From Bacteroidia bacterium (lineage in GTDB: Bacteria; Bacteroidota; Bacteroidia; SXHM01), in assembly GCA_022072225.1 (NCBI GenBank), contig JAJVIC010000006.1, forward strand, positions 1 through 64,000: DNA of 64,000 nt, read 5' to 3'. Under the pieces are notes generated by a model that was given only the letters and a program-made list of their open reading frames with translations, was not told the DNA's origin and searched no databases. Below are positions 53,401 through 62,112 of the stretch, piece by piece. The position numbers and the translations under genes are program-made. Position 1 is the stretch's first letter; each line of letters begins with the position of its first letter.

Positions 53401-53890
53401 TTGATAATTCTTCTCGTGGACTTTTTATTGTATTTACTATTTTTAGAGTAGTTATATCTAAAAAATGAATTTCATTTTTCTTACAATAAGTTAGAATATT
53501 TGAATTAGGTATGACTTCAAAATCTTGAACAAACTCTAATCCTTGAATTGTATAAGGAATAAAATCATCCAACGACCAATAGCAAACGACATGAGCATCT
53601 CCATGTGAAGTAATCATTATCATCTTATCGGAGTCAATTTCAATATCTTGAACACATCCAACAGAATTAAGTGTTTTAATAAGAGAGCCCGTTTTGTAAT
53701 CCCATATTTTAATTACCCCTCGTATATCGCCAGAGACAAGGTATTTATAATTCCTGTCTACCGTAAATGTTGTTATTTTATTAGCATGACCTTGTTGAGC
53801 TATTATATTTAGCTCTCCTAAGTCTTGACAAACAATGCTCTCGTATAGGAATAAGAAGAAAAAAGAAAATAATAATCTAATAATATTCAT
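50444..53890 (-). CDS. Exported WD40-repeat caspase-like protein
   Basis: A 1148-residue protein. Residues 1-21 are a signal peptide (LFLYESIVCQ cleavage region). About 30-680 are WD40-type beta-propeller repeats (GVIKIWDYKTGSLIKTL, FLFAWDLKSDKLINKW). About 760-860 form an Ig-like section (RVQMFKFIVKDEGSGIRDLKIFHNG). The C-terminal caspase-fold domain, from about 870, has His near residue 957 (LYYSGHGYATKN) and Cys near 1008 (VIDACQSGQ). In WD40-caspase proteins the propeller senses or regulates and the C14 domain cuts. Here the signal peptide places it in the periplasm. It converges with the lipoprotein at 49626. Confidence 0.87.
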   Translation of the reverse strand: MNIIRLLFSFFFLFLYESIVCQDLGELNIIAQQGHANKITTFTVDRNYKYLVSGDIRGVIKIWDYKTGSLIKTLNSVGCVQDIEIDSDKMIMITSHGDAHVVCYWSLDDFIPYTIQGLEFVQDFEVIPNSNILTYCKKNEIHFLDITTLKIVNTIKSPREELSIDDGGVEFTVDGKKVAVNGTFEDRSNGKFNLEPVILIFDTQSGSLLNILHDATYHSMSLSFNATGEYMASIDRDFDINIWDLKSNKIIHTKSERNGKYTHVSFINSNNLLLYGQRVPEKNEDQEIESPFLEVWDFTLQNRLRYESNIDEDQFNIFGPAIHLANDSIVIYPSWYNSINVYDLVRYKYVLQTGKPFDPITDVKFNEKKNTFLIAMKNELHYWNIENLTYDTELRYDDVSDISYDSYYTSALTKNIKGEVMLWDLAERDSNTTFSTSMGKNISPKDVSLASSYLSPSGKMAVYGNHDGQILVSKYPFSKTDTIIGEWDHESTGQNLNLTNPMDQVAFSSDDRFIAFTGVFSHKIKVYDQLQKKLYNIDTDYTATNLTISNDNQLAFVNSMGKASLYSLRENGPIEIKDFDFNDRHLFESKLRFSNNSNILAYGSNNGFLFAWDLKSDKLINKWDIGNSINSIEFNESDNLLIVSSENGSFKLFNLNDEKELLTISFMNSMSWLAFTPEGFFDGSGSAWNLAPMSFSSNPFALFQPEQFFNIFYQPDIIHDILKEEKNIAKILADRKDKRYNADISQYANSKLPIVEIVEGELDTSKRVQMFKFIVKDEGSGIRDLKIFHNGILVNHIAGELKINSRDNRYEINLPIKQVYDRNSISAYVFNDNNIKSKTVSVEISGSYGFRRKGNIYILSIGINQYEDTLLNLKYAEADASIFSQELEKSLSELTVGLKHPTKVYEKSYQYNLYGSDATRNNICDVIKALNGESNSIGKKLNIQAIFPEDILILYYSGHGYATKNKFYLIPHNAKTINDSLVNGISDYDLAELLKTIHCKELVFVIDACQSGQAITKDDIRNGPFNSTGLAQLAYEKGMYIIAASQSLQSALEVESLGHGLLTYTMINKGLLSLEADCAPKDKQINIVEWLNYSASNVPIEYKKAAEKKIKTKQGIPVSSDIHIQTPKVYFNRGSYNSSLSIKEWNSD

Positions 53891-54053
53891 TAAGAAATCT
53901 TTTTATTATAACTATTGAGATAATTAATTTAAAAAATAATTTATGAAAATATTGTATCTGCCATACTAGAAACCCAAATATTTAAAGTTAAAATCTATAA
54001 CATAATCCCATAGCAGTTTACTATCGAAATAAGATTCAGAGTATGCCATTCAT

Positions 54054-54740
54054 TTACCCTCGATCAATCAAAATTTGTTCGTAATAAGTTGGGAATTTCT
54101 TTGCTACGTGACTTTCAATATATTTAGCCTGTTCTGTTTCCGTCAACATTGCTGTTCCCTCAAGTAAATATTCCCAAGCTGGTTGATCACCATATAGCTT
54201 TTCAGTCCAATAGTTAACTATATACTCATCATGAGGGTCATTGTAATATGCATCAAGCCATCGGCAATCACATTTAACTAATTCCATTTCGTTTAAAATA
54301 TCTACTTCCACAACAAGAGGATTTCTGAAGTTATCTACAAACATGTTCCGTAAAACAATTTTACCATCCCAATCATTATCGGCTAAATAAATGCACGAAA
54401 GTCGGCTTGGAGCACCATAATTAATATCTCTTCTATGTTTTTCAAATGCAATTTCTAAGTCAGCTTTTTTTATAACTTTTTCTTCCTGCTGTGTTAGCCT
54501 TCGTGTCAATTTTCTATAAATAGATGCATTGTAAATAAGACCCATACGTGGACTTGATAGACCATTAATGTCAATCGGGCGACAATTGATTAAATTTTCA
54601 ATTTCTTCATTTCTTGGATTTGGTTTTTTATCTTCGGTTATTAATTGCGTTACTAAAAGCGATTCTATTACTTTTCTTGAGCAAAAGTTAAAACACTTTA
54701 GCCTATCAGAAAGATCAAAGCAATGTAAATATTGTCCCAT
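54054..54740 (-). CDS. Unknown protein, possibly ADP-ribosyltransferase-like
   Basis: A 228-residue soluble protein. The middle (PSRLSCIYLADNDWDGKIVL, then VVEVDILNEMELVKCDCRWL, then DQPAWEYLLEGTAML) has some resemblance to DUF2441-type proteins with an ADP-ribosyltransferase-like fold. No diagnostic catalytic Glu is certain. It has no signal peptide. It is a single gene between the caspase group and the beta-helix membrane protein, divergent from the latter. Unrecognised otherwise. Confidence 0.55.
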   Translation of the reverse strand: MGQYLHCFDLSDRLKCFNFCSRKVIESLLVTQLITEDKKPNPRNEEIENLINCRPIDINGLSSPRMGLIYNASIYRKLTRRLTQQEEKVIKKADLEIAFEKHRRDINYGAPSRLSCIYLADNDWDGKIVLRNMFVDNFRNPLVVEVDILNEMELVKCDCRWLDAYYNDPHDEYIVNYWTEKLYGDQPAWEYLLEGTAMLTETEQAKYIESHVAKKFPTYYEQILIDRG

Positions 54741-54915
54741 ACCAGTAAACGATTTTTACTACATTTCTATTTTAATTAAGATATCCAAGTTTTTTATTTT
54801 CTATATCATACAAAAATTAAATGAATGATTTTTGTCGGCTGAACCATCTGGTTTAAAATGGCTTGTAGAGTAAAAGTAAAAAATTTATCAATTCCAATGA
54901 ACTTACTACATTGCA

Positions 54916-56649
54916 TTGTTTATGGAGCTATATAAAACAAAATATTCTGATATTTATACTGAGTTCACTCATTGGAATCGTGCTATTGAGAATAGACTTT
55001 TTGAAGAGAATTGCAGGGTAATTAAACTTGTATGTTTATATAAAGCAGTTTTTAGAAATTGTCATTTTGAAAAGGATAGTCTTTTTGGTAATTGCACTTT
55101 TGAAGATGATGTCTTATTTGATACCTGCACATTCAGTGAAGAAATTGTTTTTAAAAATTCTGAATTTAAAAAAGGGCTACATTTTGAAAGCTGTACATTT
55201 CAAAAGGAACTTGTATTTAATGATTGCACCATCCATAGTATTCTTTGTGAGAAAAGTTCTGGAAATGAAATTTATTTCAGTGGGTATGTAAAGAATAACG
55301 CAATTAAGAATCGCGAAATTATTTTTGATGAAGTTATATTTGAAAAAATAAAGTTTGAACACGTAGAACTATTTAAGCCGATTAAATTCCTTTCAGTGGA
55401 ATTTAAAGAAGTATGGTTTCATCATTGCCATGCAGAAGCACCCGTTACATTTGGTGAAGGCAAAAAGGAAATATATTTTAAATCAAAAAAAATTGACATT
55501 GAATCTTCGAAATTCTTTCACCGAATTGATTTCTTAAAAGGTTTCATAGTTGAATTTGCACGTTTCCATAAGGTTGATTTCAATGAACAAGTAGTTTGGA
55601 GAGATTCATTTTATACAGAAAGCATAGAACTTATAGAGGTTCACGCTAAATATGATGTCAGCTTAAGTTTTAGGAATAATACAACACATTTATATTTTCA
55701 AAATTGTTGGTTTGATACAAGCTTTACAGTGTATAATATTAATCCAGCACTGAATTCTATTGAAGATAGAGTAACTGTAGATTTTCACGGTATTATTTAT
55801 GGTAATTATATAATTTCTGATTTACCAACACTTTCAATTAATATTTCATGTATAAATTTTGCGAATATTTTATTCAATAATGTTTCAACTAAATTAATAC
55901 ATATAAATAGATTTTATAATTACAATAAGCTGTTTTTTAATAGCATAAAGCTTGATCCTACTTATAATGTATTAACGATAATAGATTCAAATATTAATAA
56001 TACGGAATTTGAAAATATTGATTTCACAAAATTTCATGAAGTTGTTGTCACAAAGAGTGATGTAAGTAGTCTGGTACTATCAAATTCTCTATTTCCCAAA
56101 ACAATACAAATTGAAAGTAAAAATCCTCAGTTGGGTTATGGAATTGAAAAAGATGAACGAATTAATCGGAATAGATATTTCAGGGAATCGTATCGCCAAT
56201 TAAAGATGGCAATGGAAAAATCAGGGAATAGATATTATGGGCTCTATTACAAATCACAAGAAATGTATTATCAAAGAAAAGAACTTGAGTTTGGGTGGGA
56301 TAAAATTTTGCTTACGCTTAATTATTTAACAAACAATAATGGTATTAGCTGGGGAAGAGGAATCGTGTTTACATTATTTTGTGCATTATGTTCTTTCTTT
56401 GCTTTAAATTCTTTAGCTAATGACCCTTATTTTTATTGGGGTTGCTCTTATTCATTCTCAGAAACTTTTGAAGCATTTAAAATAGGATTTAAGCAATACA
56501 TAAACTACTTATCATCATACCCGCGATTAACAATAGGTGACGAAACATCTTCTAACTGGAAAATAAACGGTGTTATTTTATTGTCACGAATATTAGTGAG
56601 CATTGGAATTTTTCAAACAATTTTTGCCTTTAGAAAGTATGGCAAGTAA
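54916..56649 (+). CDS. Beta-helix (pentapeptide-like) protein with C-terminal membrane segments
   Basis: A 577-residue protein. Residues about 20-400 show repeats of the form F-x-N/S-C-x-F (FRNCHFEKDSLFGNCTFEDD), as in pentapeptide-repeat beta-helices with looser spacing. A charged helical neck follows (RESYRQLKMAMEKSGNRYYGL). The C-terminus has membrane segments at about 477-495 (IVFTLFCALCSFFALNS) and 553-572 (LLSRILVSIGIFQTIFAFRK), with a re-entrant-like loop between. Such proteins are found in defence islands, where they may disrupt or signal at the membrane. No signal peptide is present. Confidence 0.7.
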   Translation: MFMELYKTKYSDIYTEFTHWNRAIENRLFEENCRVIKLVCLYKAVFRNCHFEKDSLFGNCTFEDDVLFDTCTFSEEIVFKNSEFKKGLHFESCTFQKELVFNDCTIHSILCEKSSGNEIYFSGYVKNNAIKNREIIFDEVIFEKIKFEHVELFKPIKFLSVEFKEVWFHHCHAEAPVTFGEGKKEIYFKSKKIDIESSKFFHRIDFLKGFIVEFARFHKVDFNEQVVWRDSFYTESIELIEVHAKYDVSLSFRNNTTHLYFQNCWFDTSFTVYNINPALNSIEDRVTVDFHGIIYGNYIISDLPTLSINISCINFANILFNNVSTKLIHINRFYNYNKLFFNSIKLDPTYNVLTIIDSNINNTEFENIDFTKFHEVVVTKSDVSSLVLSNSLFPKTIQIESKNPQLGYGIEKDERINRNRYFRESYRQLKMAMEKSGNRYYGLYYKSQEMYYQRKELEFGWDKILLTLNYLTNNNGISWGRGIVFTLFCALCSFFALNSLANDPYFYWGCSYSFSETFEAFKIGFKQYINYLSSYPRLTIGDETSSNWKINGVILLSRILVSIGIFQTIFAFRKYGK

Positions 56650-56675
56650 TAAGAATAAGGAAAACCGATTAATGT

Positions 56676-57929
56676 CTATTCTATATTAAATCCAGCCTTC
56701 TTACTTAAGGATTTGAGAAAATTTTCAAATTCGGTTTCCCATAATTCTTCATGACTTTGCGTTTCCAAGGGAACGGTCAATGACTTATTATCGGATTTGG
56801 CAGTTACTTGCCATTTCTGAATATTGGAATCGTTTTTATGTTTTAGTGGTTGCAATCGTAATTCAGAGTTTTTCCCGTTATATATATCTTGTAGTTTCTC
56901 CCAGATGTTATTTTCGGTTTTTAAAAGTGCTGCCATGGGACTATCATAGTGTTTTTGACTATATAGGAATAAAAAATTCCTATTCTGAGAATGATCGATA
57001 ACATTCACACTGAAAATTTCACTTTTAAATGAGATACGCCTCTTATTCCAGATTGCACTTCCTTCAAAATAAAATTTGTAATACCCTGGGACAACAATGT
57101 TGGATAATTCCAACAGCAATGTTTCAGAAGTTTTTGGAAGTACTGAATATATTTTGGCATCAGGGAGTACTGCAATGGATTTTCCAATTATTTCGCTGGG
57201 GTGAAAATATAACCGTGTGGGTTCATAAATGCCTCGGAGTGTATGTTGTCTTATAATTCGATTTTGAGTGTTTTGAATATATTGTGTTGTAATGACTTTT
57301 AATGTCAGTACATCAAGTTTTTCGTTTGATTTATTCGTAATCTGTAACCAAACCTGATACAAACTTTCTGTATGGGATTTTATGAGAAGAGTATTATGTA
57401 TGAAGTAATCATAGGCATTGGGTTTCTCAGGATCAAAAAAATCAAACCTTACTGCCTGAGGGGTATAAATATGTGGTTCCACTGGAGTTGAAATAATATA
57501 ATCTTCCAGACCCAATTTTTGTAGGGCAGTTTTACTCTGAATAAATTTACTTTCTAAACTTTCTCCTATCCAAAGCTCTATTGCAAAAGGCACTTCTGTG
57601 TTTTCTAGGATGTGATGTAATTCATTGCTTAAATCAGTAGGACTGACAATCACGAACCGATCAATATCTTTTGCATCATGCCATACGAGCTTTGAAGCTA
57701 TGTCGGTAACGTTAAGCTTACGATTTAAGTTTTTACACTCAAATTTCCAGACTTCATATTGACCTAATTCATGTGAATATTTTCTTGCAGAAATATCATA
57801 TCCGAATTGACTACCCGCATTTTGCAAACGAACATTTGCAAACCCAAGATCTTTCAATAATTCATATACAAGTTTTTCGAAATATTTTCCCTTATTGGGT
57901 AGCGACAATAGTTTCTCAATTATTTTCAT
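56676..57929 (-). CDS. PD-(D/E)XK nuclease-like protein linked to ATPase copy 2
   Basis: A 417-residue protein. The N-terminal domain (1-150) has the restriction-endonuclease core: FEKLVYELLKDLGF, then GYDISA with Asp45, then WKFECKNL with Glu64 and Lys66. That is the Mrr-type D...E-x-K signature, intact. The rest (150-417) is a beta-rich region without a recognised motif (YDYFIHNTLLIKSHTESLYQV, GYYKFYFEGSAIWNKRRI). It begins 8 bases after the ATPase gene at 57938 on the same strand, so it is the third gene of a three-gene unit. I infer that it cuts DNA handled by the ATPase. Confidence 0.78.
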   Translation of the reverse strand: MKIIEKLLSLPNKGKYFEKLVYELLKDLGFANVRLQNAGSQFGYDISARKYSHELGQYEVWKFECKNLNRKLNVTDIASKLVWHDAKDIDRFVIVSPTDLSNELHHILENTEVPFAIELWIGESLESKFIQSKTALQKLGLEDYIISTPVEPHIYTPQAVRFDFFDPEKPNAYDYFIHNTLLIKSHTESLYQVWLQITNKSNEKLDVLTLKVITTQYIQNTQNRIIRQHTLRGIYEPTRLYFHPSEIIGKSIAVLPDAKIYSVLPKTSETLLLELSNIVVPGYYKFYFEGSAIWNKRRISFKSEIFSVNVIDHSQNRNFLFLYSQKHYDSPMAALLKTENNIWEKLQDIYNGKNSELRLQPLKHKNDSNIQKWQVTAKSDNKSLTVPLETQSHEELWETEFENFLKSLSKKAGFNIE

Positions 57930-57937
57930 TCACACCA

Positions 57938-60900
57938 CTATTTTTTATCTCTTCGGATAGATTTTAAGATTGTATTTGCTACTTGTTGTGAATTCGTATT
58001 GCTTTGTGCTATATTCACCTTTACCCGATAACCTTTCACAATAGTTTCTTCCGTATGTTTTTGCACACTGCTCAAATTGGTAAACAGTTCTTGGGTGTCG
58101 CAACATGTAATGTTTTTTAATTCAGTTTTACTGAAATGTGTTTCACATAAAGTCTTAATTCTTCCTAAGTGTCCCGTGTTTGTTGAACACACAAACACTT
58201 TGGTGTATCCTGCGTTCAGACATTTTTTTATGTTTTCCATTTCATATTCTTTGGTATTAGTTACCGTTATTTCACAAGCAATTTTTAAGTTGTCTTTACT
58301 TAATCCCACATCCACTCTGCCTTTACCGTCAGGTGTTGGTTCTTCAATTACTGCTTTAAACCCATATCCTTCTGCCATGCGTTTAATGAGTTCTTGTAAG
58401 TAGCGATGCTCTCGTAGTTCTCGTTTCTGTTCTTCTTTTTCGGTAAATTCTTTTCCTTTTTGCTGTATAGAAATATCTGCCTCTTTAAATTCAGGTTGCG
58501 CTTTCTCTTCCTGTGTAATTTTTTCAGGTTGCAGATCTACTATCTTTTCTACTTTCTGTTCTGTTTCTTTCTTCTGTTCTGTAAATTGTAAAGATTGTGC
58601 CAACAGTTCTTCAACTTCTTGCTTTGGTTTTCCATATTTACTTCGTGAAAGAATTACAATTTTATTCCGAATAATTTCAGCATTTCTTTCCTCTGTTCCT
58701 TCAATAAGCGGGATGGAAATATTGAAATCATTGTCTTTTCTTTCCACCTTCACAATGGCCTGTCCTGTGGCTAAATTCTGAATGTCTGTTTCGTCAAAAT
58801 AGGAAAAGCCGGTTGCAAGGTTTTTCGCATCTTCTTCTCCACACCTGAAACAAACTCGTGTTGCTGGATTTGAAAGGACAGAATTTGCAAGTTCTTTATC
58901 AATGGTTCGCAATTGTTCCAAATCTTGATGCGCCAAAACAAGCCCTAATCCATACTTCCGTGCTCCCGAAAGAATGGAACTCATGGATGGTGTTATGAAA
59001 TGCTGAAATTCGTCTATATAAAGAAAAAACGGTAAACGCTCGTGTTCCTTCATGTTTTGCCTATGAAGTGCTGCCTGATGCAATTTTGCCACGATAATAG
59101 AGCCTAAGAGGTAGCTATTATCCTCTCCAATTAAGCCTTGTGACAGCTTTACTAGAAATATCTTCTTGGAATTTATGACATCATGGAAATCAATGCCGCT
59201 TTTCTGCACCATCATATTGCGCACAATCTTCGGACGTAAGAATGTATCTAATCGAGTGAGAATAGGGGCGATGGAATTAGAACGCAAAAGCGGAAATTCT
59301 TTTTTCCAGTAATAAGTAATATTCGGGTCTTGAACTTTTTGAAGTGTTTGCGCTCTGAATTTATCATCTGTCAGAAACTTCCTCAAATCAAGAAATGTTC
59401 CGCCTTCTTCATGTTCAAGAAATGCAATCACAGCATTTGCAAGCACTGATGTCATTTGATCGCCCCAACTGGTGGCAAAGCGTTTGAAAAGAGAAACAAT
59501 ATCTGATGAAAGAATAATTTTCTCGGGTTCTGTTTTGGCAAAGAGTAAGTTTAAGCCAATAGGAAAATCAGTGTCTGATGGGTCAAGTAATACTACATCT
59601 TTTATTCTGTTCTCTGGAATATGCTGAATTGCTTTTTCAATCAAATCACCATGTGGGTCGAGGACACAAAGCCCATTTCCTAGATGAATATCTTGAATAA
59701 TTGATTGTAAGAGAAAGTTAGATTTTCCAGTCCCTGTTGATCCAATAACGTGCATGTGTCTCAACCGTTGCTGAATATTGAGAGTTGCTTTCGTTTCTTG
59801 CCCTAAATAGATATTTACACCTAATTCAAAATCGTGGCGAAGCACATTTTGCGGGACGGGTTTTGTCTTCTGCTCATATCCTCGAAGCTTTGATGACACA
59901 ACGCTTAAACTTGGGTAATGGACAAATGAAACAAGTTCCTTTCCATTCAAAAACATCCCTAATCGGTTGCTCAGTCGTGTAAACACATTTTCAAAGTGCC
60001 GATCAAAATCATATCTCTCGTTGCTTAGGGGAATAAGCCGATTTGTCCGCGCATCTGATACCGTTACAATATTTGCAATCAAGTTTTCTGCTATGAGCGC
60101 GGTTCGCTGTCTTGAATTGCTTTCCGTTACAATCCGCATCACGACACTGTACAATGGGGCTTTTACTTTTTCCTGTGCAAGCTTTACCATTTCAGGGCTA
60201 TCTACGAAAAACGATCCACCTTTTCCGTCTGATACTGATTGCACGATAATTTGCGCCCAGGGATATACTACTCCTTGAAATAAAATTTGAAGCATTGCAG
60301 TTTCACCTTCTTGCAAGTGCTCAAATGCGCTGATAATACTAATGAGAGGGTCTACACGAAAATTATCTGCCTGAATAATTGGGCGCATAAATTCCTCATC
60401 TAATCCAAAATCACAGATTGCGCATTCACCTGTATTTGTAAAAGGTAATTGATGTGACGATACTTCAGTTAAAACTGCCAAAGAGAAATATGCTTTCCAC
60501 AACCCTTGTATGCGATCAAAATCTTTCTCATTACATGTTATTTGAAATTGTATTGATTGTTTCGTTCCAATAATTTCAAATGCAACCGGTGAATGGGTAG
60601 AGCTGCACAGAGTAATGAATTCATTGGCACTTGTGTGTTGAATATCCGCGTCATTAGGAAAAGTTATTTTAAATGTCCGAAGCGATTGACTTGTATAAAC
60701 TTCTGGTAAAGGTTCCTCAGGTTGTTGAATAGTCTGAACCCTTTCTTTTGTGCTAAAAAATTCGCTTACTTTTTCTAAAAGTGAAGGTACTCTTCCATCA
60801 TCCACATATGGTGATCGTTCAGGTACAAATGAAAATTTATGAAGCGGTAAATAAGGTGGTTCTATTTGGACAGAGTATGGGTAAAGCAGATAGCCACGAC

Positions 60901-60958
60901 CATACTTTTCCCATTGATAAAAGTTAATCGTAGACTGTTCTAAAAACTCTTCTATCAT
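57938..60958 (-). CDS. Large TraG/HerA-type ATPase with C-terminal nuclease-like domain, copy 2
   Basis: A 1006-residue paralogue of the protein at 39466, alike from end to end. The N-terminal region has YGRGYLLYPYS and FEIIGTKQSIQFQITC. The ATPase core has Walker A GSTGTGKS near residue 400 and LYIDEFQHF near 645, and a Glu/Lys-rich linker follows. The C-terminal domain has RVDVGLSKDNLKIACEITV. The central part (LDPSDTDFPIGLNLLFAKTE and onward) is nearly identical in the two copies, while the ends are more diverged. Its start overlaps the stop of the 199-residue gene by 4 bases. It is followed by the nuclease-like gene, unlike copy 1, which is followed by SIR2-HerA. Confidence 0.8.
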   Translation of the reverse strand: MIEEFLEQSTINFYQWEKYGRGYLLYPYSVQIEPPYLPLHKFSFVPERSPYVDDGRVPSLLEKVSEFFSTKERVQTIQQPEEPLPEVYTSQSLRTFKITFPNDADIQHTSANEFITLCSSTHSPVAFEIIGTKQSIQFQITCNEKDFDRIQGLWKAYFSLAVLTEVSSHQLPFTNTGECAICDFGLDEEFMRPIIQADNFRVDPLISIISAFEHLQEGETAMLQILFQGVVYPWAQIIVQSVSDGKGGSFFVDSPEMVKLAQEKVKAPLYSVVMRIVTESNSRQRTALIAENLIANIVTVSDARTNRLIPLSNERYDFDRHFENVFTRLSNRLGMFLNGKELVSFVHYPSLSVVSSKLRGYEQKTKPVPQNVLRHDFELGVNIYLGQETKATLNIQQRLRHMHVIGSTGTGKSNFLLQSIIQDIHLGNGLCVLDPHGDLIEKAIQHIPENRIKDVVLLDPSDTDFPIGLNLLFAKTEPEKIILSSDIVSLFKRFATSWGDQMTSVLANAVIAFLEHEEGGTFLDLRKFLTDDKFRAQTLQKVQDPNITYYWKKEFPLLRSNSIAPILTRLDTFLRPKIVRNMMVQKSGIDFHDVINSKKIFLVKLSQGLIGEDNSYLLGSIIVAKLHQAALHRQNMKEHERLPFFLYIDEFQHFITPSMSSILSGARKYGLGLVLAHQDLEQLRTIDKELANSVLSNPATRVCFRCGEEDAKNLATGFSYFDETDIQNLATGQAIVKVERKDNDFNISIPLIEGTEERNAEIIRNKIVILSRSKYGKPKQEVEELLAQSLQFTEQKKETEQKVEKIVDLQPEKITQEEKAQPEFKEADISIQQKGKEFTEKEEQKRELREHRYLQELIKRMAEGYGFKAVIEEPTPDGKGRVDVGLSKDNLKIACEITVTNTKEYEMENIKKCLNAGYTKVFVCSTNTGHLGRIKTLCETHFSKTELKNITCCDTQELFTNLSSVQKHTEETIVKGYRVKVNIAQSNTNSQQVANTILKSIRRDKK

Positions 60959-61554
60959 TTCCTACTGAAAATATCCTTCATAATTGGTTTTCGTTCTCCT
61001 TCAGATAGTAATCGCAATCCTTGTTCTTTTGTTATTCCATCTACAACTGCAAGGACACATGATTGAGTGTAAGTCATGAACATTGATGAAGTGTCGTGGC
61101 GATAAAACGTTTCGGGAAAGAATAGTCGTAATAAAGGAGGACCAACCCAGGGAATTCTTGAAAATGCTGTTTCCATTGAAGATGGATTTGAATAGAGCCA
61201 CCACGAAACAAAAACGCCTCTCCCAAATGGAGCAAAGCACATATCGTATGTATATTCTTTCCACTTTACTCGAAGATAGAGGCGTTTATTTGAAGCTACT
61301 CCTCCTTCAGATAAAACCACCGTCCCAATTTTGATGTCTTTAACCTCTCTACTTTCAAGTTCTTTTTGCAGCAATGCATAAAAATCCTTGGTAGAAAATT
61401 TCATTCCGTCAATGAGTTGCGCCCAATGAGAATGAATAACATCTTCTCCGGAGAAAAGAGCGATAATTAGGATAACAACTACCAAGACTAGAATGAGAGG
61501 AACTATTGTAGTCATGATTGAAGCACCTATTGTGAGAAGAACTATTGTACTCAT
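60955..61554 (-). CDS. Membrane partner of the large ATPase, copy 2
   Basis: A 199-residue paralogue of the protein at 38880. It has a longer hydrophobic N-terminus (residues about 3-38, one or two membrane segments: IGASIMTTIVPLILVLVVVI), then HSHWAQLIDGMKFSTKDFYALL, VKWKEYTYDMCFAPFGRGVF and SMFMTYTQSCVLAVVDGI. ATG/TGA overlap with the ATPase gene means coupled translation. It starts the minus-strand unit 60955-56676. The three-hairpin element 61635-61819 lies about 80 bases upstream. Confidence 0.7.
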   Translation of the reverse strand: MSTIVLLTIGASIMTTIVPLILVLVVVILIIALFSGEDVIHSHWAQLIDGMKFSTKDFYALLQKELESREVKDIKIGTVVLSEGGVASNKRLYLRVKWKEYTYDMCFAPFGRGVFVSWWLYSNPSSMETAFSRIPWVGPPLLRLFFPETFYRHDTSSMFMTYTQSCVLAVVDGITKEQGLRLLSEGERKPIMKDIFSRK

Positions 61555-61634
61555 GATTAGAATATTATGATTTATTAATTACGAAAATATTAAAAATATC
61601 AAACCAATAATATTATGGAAATCAACCAGCCGGA

Positions 61635-61819
61635 GTTTTTTCTCAAAGATTTATTGGCTTTGCCAATATCCTTTGAAAAAAGCGTAGGCTGTTAAATAAT
61701 ATTAAAGTGTTTTGAAAAAATTTGCAGAATTTTTTTCAAAACTCTTTTAGCTGAAGTTTTGCCGGAAATCGTGTTTCAATACAAATAGTCTCGCGATAGC
61801 GTGGCTTTTGTATTGAAAC
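61635..61819. repeat. Three-hairpin noncoding element, copy R (inverted)
   Basis: Read on the minus strand, it matches 46066-46245. GTTTCAATACAAA (61773-61785) pairs perfectly over 13 bases with TTTGTATTGAAAC (61807-61819) around a TCGCGA core. Hairpin 2 is 61709-61742 and hairpin 3 about 61635-61683, with an inner ATTGGC-AAA-GCCAAT. The rest of 61555-61940 holds nothing else that I can support. Confidence 0.75.
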
Positions 61820-61940
61820 TGGATTGATGGTTACTTTTCTAAGTTTATAAAAAAATCAACAATGGTCATTTCATGATGACTTAAAAGTCGATGCAATGAA
61901 ATGATTGAATAGTCTGTACCTTCTTCATACCTAAGAGAAT

Positions 61941-61997
61941 CTTCAGAGTGAGATAAATATGATAGTTGGGTAAATTCACGAAATCTTCAACATCAAA
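61941..61997 (-). pseudogene. Short fragment of a TraG-like ATPase gene
   Basis: About 19 codons on the minus strand (FDVEDFVNLPNYHIYLTL) match the end of the ATPase at 7671-8825 (FDAIDFVNLPNYHIYLSL). The open frame around it (61881-62120) shows no other relation. A third occurrence of this C-terminal piece is at 14290-14400. Confidence 0.6.
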
Positions 61998-62064
61998 GAT
62001 TGGAAGCTTTAAGCAAAAAAATCGCGTCACATTTATAAGTGACTTATTTGAAAATAAAGTGCTC

Positions 62065-62100
62065 AATAAAAAAGTCCTCAATAGTGAGGACTTTTTTATT
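62065..62100. terminator. Strong intrinsic terminator
   Basis: AATAAAAAAGTCCTC and GAGGACTTTTTTATT are perfect 15-base arms around AATAGT. It lies 12 bases after the stop of the minus-strand lipoprotein gene and works in both directions by its A/T runs. Confidence 0.88.
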
Positions 62101-62112
62101 TCTTTAGTCTCT

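Noticed and set aside
7671-61554. Complete conjugation (type IV secretion) locus
   Set aside because: Three TraG/HerA-type ATPases are present but no relaxase, VirB4, VirB8-10 or other mating-pair genes were found.
46066-61819. Composite transposon bounded by the two three-hairpin elements
   Set aside because: The elements are inverted and bound about 15 kb, but no transposase gene lies between them and no target-site duplication is visible.
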